From Rickettsiales bacterium (GTDB lineage: Bacteria; Pseudomonadota; Alphaproteobacteria; Rickettsiales; UBA1997): a DNA stretch of 12,925 nt. The stretch covers positions 1 through 12,925 of the forward strand of contig JAIRSX010000107.1 in assembly GCA_031255235.1 (NCBI GenBank), given 5' to 3'. A program made the position numbers and the translations under genes. The number at the start of each line of letters is the position of its first letter. Position 1 is the first letter of the stretch. This document shows, in pieces, positions 6,617-12,859 of this stretch. The notes beneath the pieces were generated by a model, which saw only the letters and a program-made list of their open reading frames with translations, was not told the DNA's origin and did no database searches.

Positions 6617-7876
6617 ATGAAAGAAATTTTTGCTCTAATCGATAAAGAAAAACAACGTCAACAAGATAATATTGAGTTAATAGCAAGTGAAAACATTGTT
6701 TCACAAAATGTACTGAAGGCGGTTGGATCAATTTTAACTAACAAGTATGCGGAAGGATATTGTGGACACAGATATTATAATGGATGCGATGTGGTTGACA
6801 AAATAGAACAATTAGCAATTGATAATTGTTGTAAATTGTTTAATTGTAAATATGTCAACGTACAACCACATTCGGGAGCAAGTGCAAATTTAGCAGTTTT
6901 GTTCGCCCTATGTGAAACAGGAGACACCATACTTGGCATGTCCCTTGATGCCGGAGGACACTTAACACATGGAGCAAAACCAACCATTAGTGGCAAATGG
7001 TTTAATTCCATTCAATATGGGCTCACTAACGATGGTTATTTAAATTACGATGAATTAAAAACATTGCTCCATAAATACAACCCCAAATTATTAATTGTCG
7101 GAGCAAGTGCCTATTCAAGAATAATAGAATTTGAAAAAATTAATACCATTGTTAGCACATACAAAAAAGAAACAAAGCATGAAATTTACGTAATGACAGA
7201 CATAGCTCATATTGCCGGTCTTGTTGCTACTGGACTGCACCCAGACCCTTTTATTTGTGCTGATGTTGTAACCTCTACAACTCACAAAACCCTAAGAGGA
7301 CCAAGAGGTGCTATTATAATGACAAACAAAGAAAATATAGCAGAAAAAATAGATAAATCTGTTTTCCCTGGATGTCAAGGTGGACCATTAGAACACGTTA
7401 TAGCAGGTAAAGCAGTGTGCTTTCATGAAGCATTACAAAATGAATACAAAATTTATATGCAACAAGTCGTAAAAAATGCTAATATACTTGCCAATGAGCT
7501 ACTTGAATTAGGTTTCAATATTGTAAGTGGTGGAACAGATAATCATTTGATGTTGGTTGATTTGACACCTTTTGACATGACGGGCTCAAAATTGTCTAAT
7601 GGACTTGAAAAAGTTAACATTACTTTAAATAAAAATGCCATTCCCAATGATCCGCAACCCAAAACAAAAACTTCTGGTGTTAGAATAGGAACACCAGCAA
7701 TTACTACAAGAGGCTTTGTAGAAAAAGACATGAAAATCATAGCAAAAACTATAAAAGACATGGTAATTTACTTAAAAGATAAAAAACTAGCAGATATCGG
7801 TGAAAATGATACCTTCATCAAAGATATCAAGAATGAAGTTAAACAACTAACGGACAAATATCCATTAATTTTGTAG
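6617..7876 (+). CDS. glyA: Serine hydroxymethyltransferase
   Basis: A 419-residue PLP enzyme converting serine and tetrahydrofolate to glycine and 5,10-methylene-tetrahydrofolate in the cytoplasm, the main source of one-carbon units for thymidylate, purines and formyl-Met. Landmarks: ELIASENIVS (20-29), NKYAEGYCGHRYYNGC (42-57), VQPHSGASAN (82-91), DAGGHLTHG (111-119), DIAHIAGL (195-202), and STTHKTLRGPRG (220-231) with the Schiff-base lysine at 224, followed by FPGCQGGP and a C-terminal SGVRIGTPAITTRG. Length and motifs are complete, so it should be active. No Shine-Dalgarno precedes the ATG. It is a single-gene unit whose stop overlaps the convergent nucleotidyltransferase gene by 12 bases. 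Confidence 0.97.
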   Translation: MKEIFALIDKEKQRQQDNIELIASENIVSQNVLKAVGSILTNKYAEGYCGHRYYNGCDVVDKIEQLAIDNCCKLFNCKYVNVQPHSGASANLAVLFALCETGDTILGMSLDAGGHLTHGAKPTISGKWFNSIQYGLTNDGYLNYDELKTLLHKYNPKLLIVGASAYSRIIEFEKINTIVSTYKKETKHEIYVMTDIAHIAGLVATGLHPDPFICADVVTSTTHKTLRGPRGAIIMTNKENIAEKIDKSVFPGCQGGPLEHVIAGKAVCFHEALQNEYKIYMQQVVKNANILANELLELGFNIVSGGTDNHLMLVDLTPFDMTGSKLSNGLEKVNITLNKNAIPNDPQPKTKTSGVRIGTPAITTRGFVEKDMKIIAKTIKDMVIYLKDKKLADIGENDTFIKDIKNEVKQLTDKYPLIL

Positions 7877-8296
7877 TGCTTTTATCTTCTCAATTATTGA
7901 AGTCGTAGATATATTTGGTAAAGTACCATGCGGCATTCTTTTTAAAACTTTGAACTGGATCCCTAATTCATCGCACAGTGCCTGCTTCTGTTCCTTATTA
8001 AAACTGTCTTCATTTACAATAAGAATATCCGGTTTCCAATGTTCCCTAAAATAATATTCAAAATTCATAATCGGTTCGGTACTTTGTAAAATCAAAGCAT
8101 CCTTAACGAATTTAATCGATTGTACCATATATAATCTGACTTCTTCATTGTGAATTGGTTCTCTTTTATAAAGTTTACAAGCATCATCACTCCCTACCCC
8201 AACATATAAATCTCCATATTTACTGCATTCCTCAAAAAATGCAATATGACCAGAATGTAACAAATCATAAACACCACTTACAAAAACTTTTGACAT
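7865..8296 (-). CDS. HxGH nucleotidyltransferase (cytidylyltransferase-like)
   Basis: A 143-residue protein of the adenylyl/cytidylyltransferase superfamily (TagD, RfaE domain II type). It opens with KVFVSGVYDLLHSGHIAFF; HSGH at 14-17 is the nucleotide-binding HxGH motif, and a C-terminal NISTTSII (about 128-135) corresponds to the ISTT-type motif that binds the triphosphate. Such enzymes join CMP or AMP to a phosphorylated alcohol, sugar or heptose. The substrate here is unknown; the middle (KPDILIVNEDSFNKEQK) lacks the usual family features. ATG 8296 is preferred over the in-frame ATG at 8317 because the family begins just before KVFVSG and the promoter-like -10 lies between the two. Its 5' end is divergent from secD and its 3' end overlaps glyA. 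Confidence 0.85.
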   Translation of the reverse strand: MSKVFVSGVYDLLHSGHIAFFEECSKYGDLYVGVGSDDACKLYKREPIHNEEVRLYMVQSIKFVKDALILQSTEPIMNFEYYFREHWKPDILIVNEDSFNKEQKQALCDELGIQFKVLKRMPHGTLPNISTTSIIEKIKALQN

Positions 8297-8304
8297 AATT
8301 TCGA

Positions 8305-8333
8305 ATGGTATTTGCATCTCAACAAAAAGTCAA
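8305..8333 (-). promoter_or_regulatory. Candidate promoter for the nucleotidyltransferase
   Basis: TTGACT (8328-8333), 17 bases, TACCAT (8305-8310) on the minus strand. Eight bases separate the -10 box from ATG 8296. It lies back to back with the secD promoter, with only four bases between the two -35 boxes. Confidence 0.4.
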
Positions 8334-8337
8334 AATT

Positions 8338-8366
8338 TTGACAATAATTGATATACATAATATGGT
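8338..8366 (+). promoter_or_regulatory. Candidate promoter for secD
   Basis: A perfect -35 TTGACA (8338-8343), 17 bases, then TATGGT (8361-8366). The RNA would start near 8373, so upstream in-frame ATGs at 8305 and 8362 would not be in it, and ATG 8377 becomes the first usable start. Confidence 0.4.
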
Positions 8367-8376
8367 TATTATGGTT

Positions 8377-9912
8377 ATGAATTATACAAGAACGAGACTA
8401 TTTACCTTATTAGTTGCTAGTGTCATCTTAATACTAATCAGTGTTGGCAATTTTTATGATCTTGGTTGGTTCTCATCAAACAGAGTTCGTTTAGGTCTGG
8501 ATTTAAGGGGCGGTTCTCAAATATTGCTTAGAATTGATTACAATGAATATATAAAAGAACAACTACAAACAACAATTGTCGATCTGAGAAGAGAGTTTAG
8601 AAAGAACAAAATACATATTGTGCCAAGATTAAAGTTACAAATTGAGGATGATAATAAAATAAATTATATTTCATTGGGGAATATTACTGATCTAAAGAGC
8701 GTTAGGAATATCCTTAAAGGCATAAATGAAAATCTTTCTGTCCAGCAGAATAAAGACGATACAATCATAATATACGAATCCGCTTCATTGAATAACGTAA
8801 AATTTAGGCTTTTACAACAATCTATTGAGATAGTTAGAAAAAGAATTGACGAGGTTGGCACAAAAGAACCGATAATTCAAACCCAAGGGCAAGATAGAAT
8901 CTTGGTTCAAGTTCCCGGTTTGGACAGTCCAGAGGAATTAAAAAATGTACTTGGTAAAACTGCCAAAATGACTTTTCACTTTGTTTCTAACAATACCTAT
9001 ACGGATGATAATATTCCGAACAACATTATGAAACTTCCATTGGCAGACTACCTTGAGAATGTTTTTGTGGAAAAGGAGGTTATTCTGAATGGAGAATATT
9101 TAGATGACTCGAATGCAACCTTTAATGATGGAAAACCGGCTGTTTCTTTTAGATTCAATTCTATTGGTGCAAAGAAATTTGCTGATATTACACGAAAAAA
9201 TATAGGAAGACTATTGGCAATAGTGTTGGATAACGAAGTTATTACTGCCCCAAGAATTAATACAGCAATTTTAAATGGAAGTGGTGTAATAACCGGTAAT
9301 TTCACTACACAAGAAGCAAATAATACTGCTTTGTTGCTTCGTGCTGGTGCGTTGCCTGCACCACTTGAAGTTATTGAGGAAAGGGTCGTTGGTCCATCAT
9401 TAGGCGAAGATTCTATTAAGAAAGGATTAAATGCCTGTGCTATAGGTTTTATATTTGTCTTGATTTTTATGCTCTTTTTATACAAAGGTTTTGGTGTTTT
9501 GACAGACTTTATTTTATTAATAAATTTAGCAACTACATTAGCAATTCTATCACTGTTTAATGCAACTTTAACTTTACCGGGAATTGCCGGTATTGTACTT
9601 GCTGTCGGTATGGCAGTTGACACCAACGTTCTTATTTTTGAAAGAATAAAAGAAGAATATAGCAAAACACAAAAAGTATACTCATCAATTGAAAGTGGTT
9701 TCGATTTTGCTTGGATAACTATTTTTGACTCGAATATCACCACAATTTTAATATCACTTATACTTTACATTTTCGGAACTGGTGCCGTAAAAGGTTTTGC
9801 ACTTGTATTGGCAATAGGAATTTTTGCATCATTATTTTCCGGTGTTTTATTAACCAAACTCCTTCTTGGTATTTGGTTAAATAAATTTAAACCAACAAAA
9901 ATCAACATTTAA
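8377..9912 (+). CDS. secD: Protein translocase subunit SecD
   Basis: A 511-residue inner-membrane protein that, with SecF, uses the proton gradient to help SecYEG pull proteins through the membrane. It shows one N-terminal helix (MNYTRTR then a hydrophobic run), the conserved RLGLDLRGGSQILL (about 38-51), a large periplasmic P1 domain ending with the GALPAPLEVIEERVVGPSLG stretch (starting near 346), and five C-terminal helices with GMAVDTNVLIFERIKEE (411-427) holding the conserved Asp415. Length is normal for a stand-alone SecD. ATG 8377 is chosen over the in-frame 8305, 8362 and 8371 because it best fits the family N-terminus and the promoter. Neither yajC nor secF is adjacent, so the partner must lie elsewhere. 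It converges on lpxI with interlocked stop codons. Confidence 0.93.
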   Translation: MNYTRTRLFTLLVASVILILISVGNFYDLGWFSSNRVRLGLDLRGGSQILLRIDYNEYIKEQLQTTIVDLRREFRKNKIHIVPRLKLQIEDDNKINYISLGNITDLKSVRNILKGINENLSVQQNKDDTIIIYESASLNNVKFRLLQQSIEIVRKRIDEVGTKEPIIQTQGQDRILVQVPGLDSPEELKNVLGKTAKMTFHFVSNNTYTDDNIPNNIMKLPLADYLENVFVEKEVILNGEYLDDSNATFNDGKPAVSFRFNSIGAKKFADITRKNIGRLLAIVLDNEVITAPRINTAILNGSGVITGNFTTQEANNTALLLRAGALPAPLEVIEERVVGPSLGEDSIKKGLNACAIGFIFVLIFMLFLYKGFGVLTDFILLINLATTLAILSLFNATLTLPGIAGIVLAVGMAVDTNVLIFERIKEEYSKTQKVYSSIESGFDFAWITIFDSNITTILISLILYIFGTGAVKGFALVLAIGIFASLFSGVLLTKLLLGIWLNKFKPTKINI

Positions 9913-10706
9913 TACCCAAACACAAAGATATTGTTTTTGTTTGCTTCCTCGATAGTTTTGTCAAAATCGATAATGATTCCATTCGTATCAATAACAACAC
10001 CACAAAATTCACTATCCTTTAGTTGTCTTATTGTATCAACACCAATAACTGGCAGATCCGCCTTGTCCGTTTGTGTTTCTTTTTTCATTTTAACTAAAAT
10101 AGCACCCCTACCCTTTGCAAATTTTAAATCTTTACATCTTTTTATAAGATTTGCAGTCCCTTCAACACACTCCAATCCAATAACTTTTCCATTTTGGATA
10201 ACAATGGATTGCCCTATATCAAAACTTGATAAAGTATTCAAAATTTTAACCCCCAATTCCACATCTATTCTGTAATCGTCTTTAAATTTTATATTGCCTA
10301 TAAACCCTTTCACAACCTTATTTTTTAAAAATTTATCAGCGGGCAAAATATTAAATCCTTTATTTTCCATATATTTTATAACTTCCATCAAAACATTATT
10401 GTCTCCAAAAAATTTGAGTTTTAGAAGTTTTAGAAGTAGAAAAAAGCCCGTCCAATCCGGCAATATATTTCTGTAGTGTGGTTGTTTGACAGCACCAGCA
10501 AAAACAATATTCTTTACATCGTTCTTTTTAAAAAATGAAAGTGCTTTTCCTATTTGCCCAAAAGACACTGATATATTCTTATACATTTTATAGTTGTCTG
10601 CATTAGCAAAACCCTTAACCATGACTATATAAAAATCTATATCTTTGTTTTCCCTTATTATATTTAAGGGCAAATTCCCACCACCTACAACTAACCCCAA
10701 CTTCAT
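9909..10706 (-). CDS. lpxI: UDP-2,3-diacylglucosamine pyrophosphatase LpxI
   Basis: A 265-residue LpxI (DUF1009) family enzyme. It hydrolyses UDP-2,3-diacylglucosamine to lipid X and UMP in the fourth step of lipid A synthesis, replacing LpxH in many alphaproteobacteria. Landmarks: MKLGLVVGGGNLP at the N-terminus, FAGAVKQPHY (about 69-78), VIGLECVEGTANLIKRC (175-191), GRGAILVKM and DLPVIGVDTI (217-226). The Asp of that last motif probably corresponds to the catalytic Asp reported in the Caulobacter enzyme. ATG 10706 is the canonical family start; a TTG ten codons upstream is less likely. No Shine-Dalgarno is present. Its presence implies that the organism makes lipid A. Its stop codon shares TTAA with the secD stop. 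Confidence 0.93.
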   Translation of the reverse strand: MKLGLVVGGGNLPLNIIRENKDIDFYIVMVKGFANADNYKMYKNISVSFGQIGKALSFFKKNDVKNIVFAGAVKQPHYRNILPDWTGFFLLLKLLKLKFFGDNNVLMEVIKYMENKGFNILPADKFLKNKVVKGFIGNIKFKDDYRIDVELGVKILNTLSSFDIGQSIVIQNGKVIGLECVEGTANLIKRCKDLKFAKGRGAILVKMKKETQTDKADLPVIGVDTIRQLKDSEFCGVVIDTNGIIIDFDKTIEEANKNNIFVFGY

Positions 10707-10712
10707 AAAATG

Positions 10713-10718
10713 ACTATA
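10713..10718 (-). promoter_or_regulatory. Possible -10 box for lpxI
   Basis: TATAGT on the minus strand lies six bases before the lpxI ATG, which would put the RNA start on the A of the ATG. No good -35 box is seen at the right distance, so support is weak. Confidence 0.22.
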
Positions 10719-10775
10719 AAACTTGTTTTGATACAATAAAAATTATTCACTCATTCAAATCTCTATATTTTTGAT

Positions 10776-10817
10776 AAAAAACATCCCCCTTATCTTTTTC
10801 ATAAAACTAAGGAGGAT
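10776..10817 (-). terminator. Rho-independent terminator of the ribosomal operon
   Basis: On the minus strand ATCCTCCTTA (10808-10817) pairs with TAAGGGGGAT (10783-10792) through ten base pairs including one G-U, with a 15-base loop, and is followed by GTTTTTT (U-tract 10776-10781). It starts 15 bases after the rplI stop and separates that operon from lpxI. Confidence 0.85.
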
Positions 10818-10831
10818 ATCATAAAATCTTA

Positions 10832-11422
10832 CTAAAGTTTTTCTGCAGATTCCTCATCCTTTGGCACATCAGCAACAACATCGTTTTCCTTTACTTCAAC
10901 AACATTTTTCTTGTTCTCTTCTTCTACTTTCTCAACAACTTTTTGCCCTTTTCTAATCTTAGATGCCTCTTCTTTGTTTCTTGCAATAATTATTTCTTTT
11001 TCAAAAACAACTTCTGGATGGGTCTCAATAACAATAAAATATCTTCCAATTTCTTTAATGTTCTCTTTTAAGGAAATATTATTCTTTTTTAAATACTCAC
11101 CCTTCAAAAGACCGTTAATATACTTTGAAATTTTCGCCCCATTGATGGAACCATACAGTTTTCCATCATCACCAGCATTTTCTATCAAGAACAAATCTCT
11201 ATTGTCTATCGCTCTCCTCAAAGACTCAGCAGATTCTTTTTTTTCCTGATTCTCTTTTTCTAATTCCTCTTTCTTGGATTTAAAATATTCATAATTTTTA
11301 TCTGTATAAAACAGAGCAAAACCATCAGGTATGAGTTTATTTTTCGCATAACCATCCTTGACACTAACAACATCTCCAATATCGCCAAGTTTCTTTATTT
11401 TAGATTTTAGAATTACTTTCAT
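10832..11422 (-). CDS. rplI: Large ribosomal subunit protein bL9
   Basis: A 196-residue L9, a 23S rRNA-binding protein of the 50S subunit that helps keep the reading frame. The N-terminal domain is classic: MKVILKSKIKKLGDIGDVV, then VKDGYAKNKLIPDGFAL. A long charged helix (EELEKENQEKKESAESL) links to the C-terminal domain with GDDGKLYGSINGAKI. It is longer than the about 150-residue E. coli form because of an acidic, low-complexity tail (from about residue 155, rich in E, K, V and D) that probably is disordered. ATG 11422 follows AGGAGG (11429-11434) with six bases between. The gene overlaps the end of rpsR by 23 bases. Confidence 0.96.
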   Translation of the reverse strand: MKVILKSKIKKLGDIGDVVSVKDGYAKNKLIPDGFALFYTDKNYEYFKSKKEELEKENQEKKESAESLRRAIDNRDLFLIENAGDDGKLYGSINGAKISKYINGLLKGEYLKKNNISLKENIKEIGRYFIVIETHPEVVFEKEIIIARNKEEASKIRKGQKVVEKVEEENKKNVVEVKENDVVADVPKDEESAEKL

Positions 11423-11717
11423 TTTGCTCCTCCTCTATTTTTTCAATAAATGACAACAATGCCAAGTTCCTTGCTCTCTTAATCGCCTTTGCGATCCTCT
11501 TTTGCTTCTTTAAAGGAACACCTGACATTCTACCAGAAATAATTTTTCCTCTCTCGCTAATGTAATCATTTAGCAATTTAATATTTTTATAGTCGATATC
11601 CGAATCTTTAACATTTTTCAGTGGGTCAGCATTTCTTTTTTTGATAGAAACGCCAACATTGGTAAGCGACACCTTTATATAATCGCCCTTATCTTGATTT
11701 GTACTAAAATTATCCAT
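11400..11717 (-). CDS. rpsR: Small ribosomal subunit protein bS18
   Basis: A 105-residue S18, which pairs with S6 on the 30S platform. The core runs from IDYKN (41-45) through NDYISERGKIISGRMSG to QKRIAKAIKRARNLALL. Compared with the E. coli protein (75 residues) there is an N-terminal extension of about 20 residues rich in N, D and K, and a short C-terminal extension. The usual basic RRRK-C-R/P-F segment before the core is replaced by KKRNADPLKN, without cysteine. ATG 11717 has AGGAG six bases upstream. It sits nine bases downstream of the rpsF stop and overlaps rplI, the conserved order rpsF-rpsR-rplI. Confidence 0.95.
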   Translation of the reverse strand: MDNFSTNQDKGDYIKVSLTNVGVSIKKRNADPLKNVKDSDIDYKNIKLLNDYISERGKIISGRMSGVPLKKQKRIAKAIKRARNLALLSFIEKIEEEQNESNSKI

Positions 11718-11726
11718 AAATTTCTC

Positions 11727-12062
11727 CTATCTTCCTTTTGCATTAACTGAAACAAATAGTTTTGTTTTCTTTGAGAATTCATCAACTTTGAAAATTCCTT
11801 TCCTGATAATATTCTCTTCAAAACCTATAACCCTCTCTACTTCAGCAACCGCCGAATATGGAGCATCTATATTCAAAAGAACATAATGTCCTCTCGTATT
11901 CTTATTTATTTTATAGGCAAGTTTCCTAAGTCCCCAATATTCCCTCGAAGCAATCTTACCTTTTCTCTGTTTCAAGATTTTATCAAACTTTTCAGTCAAA
12001 TTATCAACTTCATTCACAGGTAAATCCTGTCGAGCGATATACACTAATTCATACAATGGCAT
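11727..12062 (-). CDS. rpsF: Small ribosomal subunit protein bS6
   Basis: A 111-residue S6, the ferredoxin-like partner of S18 in the 30S central domain. Landmarks: PLYELVYIARQDL at the N-terminus, GKIASREYWGLRKLAYKINKN (about 35-55) and GHYVLLNIDAP. Family length is normal. ATG 12062 follows AAGGA with seven bases between. It is first in the rpsF-rpsR-rplI operon. In many bacteria an S6:S18 complex represses this operon through a leader structure; only a weak six-base-pair hairpin (12092-12110) is seen in the leader here, so such control cannot be claimed. Confidence 0.96.
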   Translation of the reverse strand: MPLYELVYIARQDLPVNEVDNLTEKFDKILKQRKGKIASREYWGLRKLAYKINKNTRGHYVLLNIDAPYSAVAEVERVIGFEENIIRKGIFKVDEFSKKTKLFVSVNAKGR

Positions 12063-12123
12063 GGTCTTCCTTTTTTATTAAAAATGAGAACTACTATATA
12101 AAAAATAGTAATTTACCGAATTC

Positions 12124-12152
12124 ATACTACTTACCTTATTAAGAAAAAGCAA
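12124..12152 (-). promoter_or_regulatory. Candidate promoter for rpsF-rpsR-rplI
   Basis: TTGCTT (12147-12152), 17 bases, TAGTAT (12124-12129) on the minus strand, giving a leader of about 54 bases. Box matches are mediocre and other AT-rich hexamers nearby (TATATA or TATAGT near 12095-12100) compete. Confidence 0.25.
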
Positions 12153-12166
12153 AAATATATGGCAAC

Positions 12167-12197
12167 AAAAAACACATAATAAATTCTTATTATGTGT
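12167..12197 (-). terminator. Rho-independent terminator of the pilin gene
   Basis: On the minus strand ACACATAATAA (12187-12197) and TTATTATGTGT (12172-12182) form a perfect 11-base-pair stem with a four-base loop, followed by a U-run (12167-12172). It begins 28 bases after the pilin stop, so pilin transcripts should end before the rpsF promoter. Confidence 0.85.
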
Positions 12198-12224
12198 CAA
12201 TTGTTGAAAACACTAAGCTACATA

Positions 12225-12605
12225 CTAAGAAAGTGCATCCATACCTCTACCACAAGCAAACTGACCTGTTTTATCACCAGAAATAACCCTAATAATTGCA
12301 GGCGAACCAAACAATGTAGCAAGAGCTAATGTAACAGCAATCAAAGCAGACCATGAAACTTTACCAGAGAAGAAACCAACACCAACACCAATAATAGCCA
12401 ATGAAGCAACACCCTTACCGATCGGACCCGTAACAAATTGTAATATATTACATAGAACCGTACCCATTGAACCACCACTCTGAGACAAATCTGCCGCCTG
12501 AATTGCCTCAGCTGAAACTTGAGCTTGAGTCGCAAGTGCTGGTATCATTGAAACTACAGAAATAACTAAAACCAATATAGATAGAAATAAAATATTTTTC
12601 TTCAT
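12225..12605 (-). CDS. VirB2/TrbC-type type IV secretion pilin
   Basis: A 126-residue small pilin precursor. A signal peptide (MKKN, hydrophobic core, cleavage after ALA at residue 25) gives a mature protein of about 101 residues, typical of VirB2. The mature part has Cys52, then TGPIGKG (59-65), a hydrophobic helix (66-79), a short basic turn with FFSGKVSW (78-85), a second helix (86-106), and Cys118 near the end. This two-helix hairpin with TGPIG matches Rickettsiales VirB2. The product should be inserted in the inner membrane and assembled into the pilus of a type IV secretion system used for DNA or effector delivery. The Cys pair could form a disulfide. ATG 12605 has AAAGGA upstream. The gene stands alone between its own promoter and terminator; no other vir genes are in the window. 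Confidence 0.88.
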   Translation of the reverse strand: MKKNILFLSILVLVISVVSMIPALATQAQVSAEAIQAADLSQSGGSMGTVLCNILQFVTGPIGKGVASLAIIGVGVGFFSGKVSWSALIAVTLALATLFGSPAIIRVISGDKTGQFACGRGMDALS

Positions 12606-12631
12606 TTATTTTTTCCTTTTTTAATACTGTA

Positions 12632-12660
12632 TATATAGCCTATCCAAAACCTAAAATCAA
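12632..12660 (-). promoter_or_regulatory. Promoter of the pilin gene
   Basis: TTGATT (12655-12660), 17 bases, TATATA (12632-12637) on the minus strand. The RNA would start near 12625, leaving a 19-base leader that holds the Shine-Dalgarno-like AAAGGA before ATG 12605. Confidence 0.5.
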
Positions 12661-12663
12661 ATT

Positions 12664-12828
12664 TTATTGTCTATTTTGGAATTGACTAATAAAAAGTTGT
12701 TTTTCCCTTTTTCTTTCTTTTTCAAGCAACACACATATTCCTTCCTTTTCTTCCTTTATATGTTTTATGCTTATTATATTGCTTACATATTCGCTTGTTA
12801 TGTTATAGTACTTGACTAGAATATAATT
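12664..12828 (-). other. Open frame of 54 codons without ATG, upstream of pilin
   Basis: The minus-strand frame is open from 12828 to a TAA at 12664-12666. Its translation is highly charged and looks protein-like (SEYVSNIISIKHIKEEKEG, then VLLEKERKREKQLF and SQFQNRQ at the end), but it has no ATG; only TTG and GTG codons occur near the middle, after an AAGGAAGGAA stretch. It could be a gene remnant, a small protein with an unusual start, or chance in purine-rich sequence. The family is not recognised. Confidence 0.2.
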
Positions 12829-12840
12829 TTATAAAATTAT
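12812..12840 (+). promoter_or_regulatory. Possible promoter within the palindrome
   Basis: TTGACT (12812-12817) with AATTAT (12835-12840) after 17 bases, or a perfect TATAAT (12822-12827) with a poor -35 at 12799-12804, would serve the gene starting at 12860. Both versions overlap the palindrome. Confidence 0.35.
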
Positions 12841-12847
12841 ATACTAG
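12816..12847. repeat. Near-perfect 32-bp palindrome
   Basis: The 22 bases 12821-12842 are a perfect palindrome; one mismatched pair (A 12820 and A 12843) separates it from flanking CTAG on both sides (12816-12819, 12844-12847). It lies directly before a Shine-Dalgarno and over the likely promoter, the usual place of an operator for a dimeric regulator. It could also be an RNA hairpin. Confidence 0.75.
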
Positions 12848-12859
12848 AGGAGGATATAT

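Noticed and set aside
9048..9743. 231-codon open frame on the minus strand inside secD
   Set aside because: It is antisense to an unmistakable secD, is low in recognisable motifs, and its composition (many S, P, K, I) is what the complement of a coding frame gives.
10808..10819. AGGAGGATAT on the plus strand as a ribosome binding site
   Set aside because: It is one arm of the rplI terminator and no start codon with an open frame follows at the right distance.
10911..11249. 112-codon plus-strand frame opposite rplI
   Set aside because: It is the shadow of a strongly conserved ribosomal protein gene.
12092..12110. Hairpin in the rpsF leader as an S6:S18 autoregulatory element
   Set aside because: The stem is six AT-rich pairs and the bulge and CCG-type features of the known S6:S18 leader are not visible.
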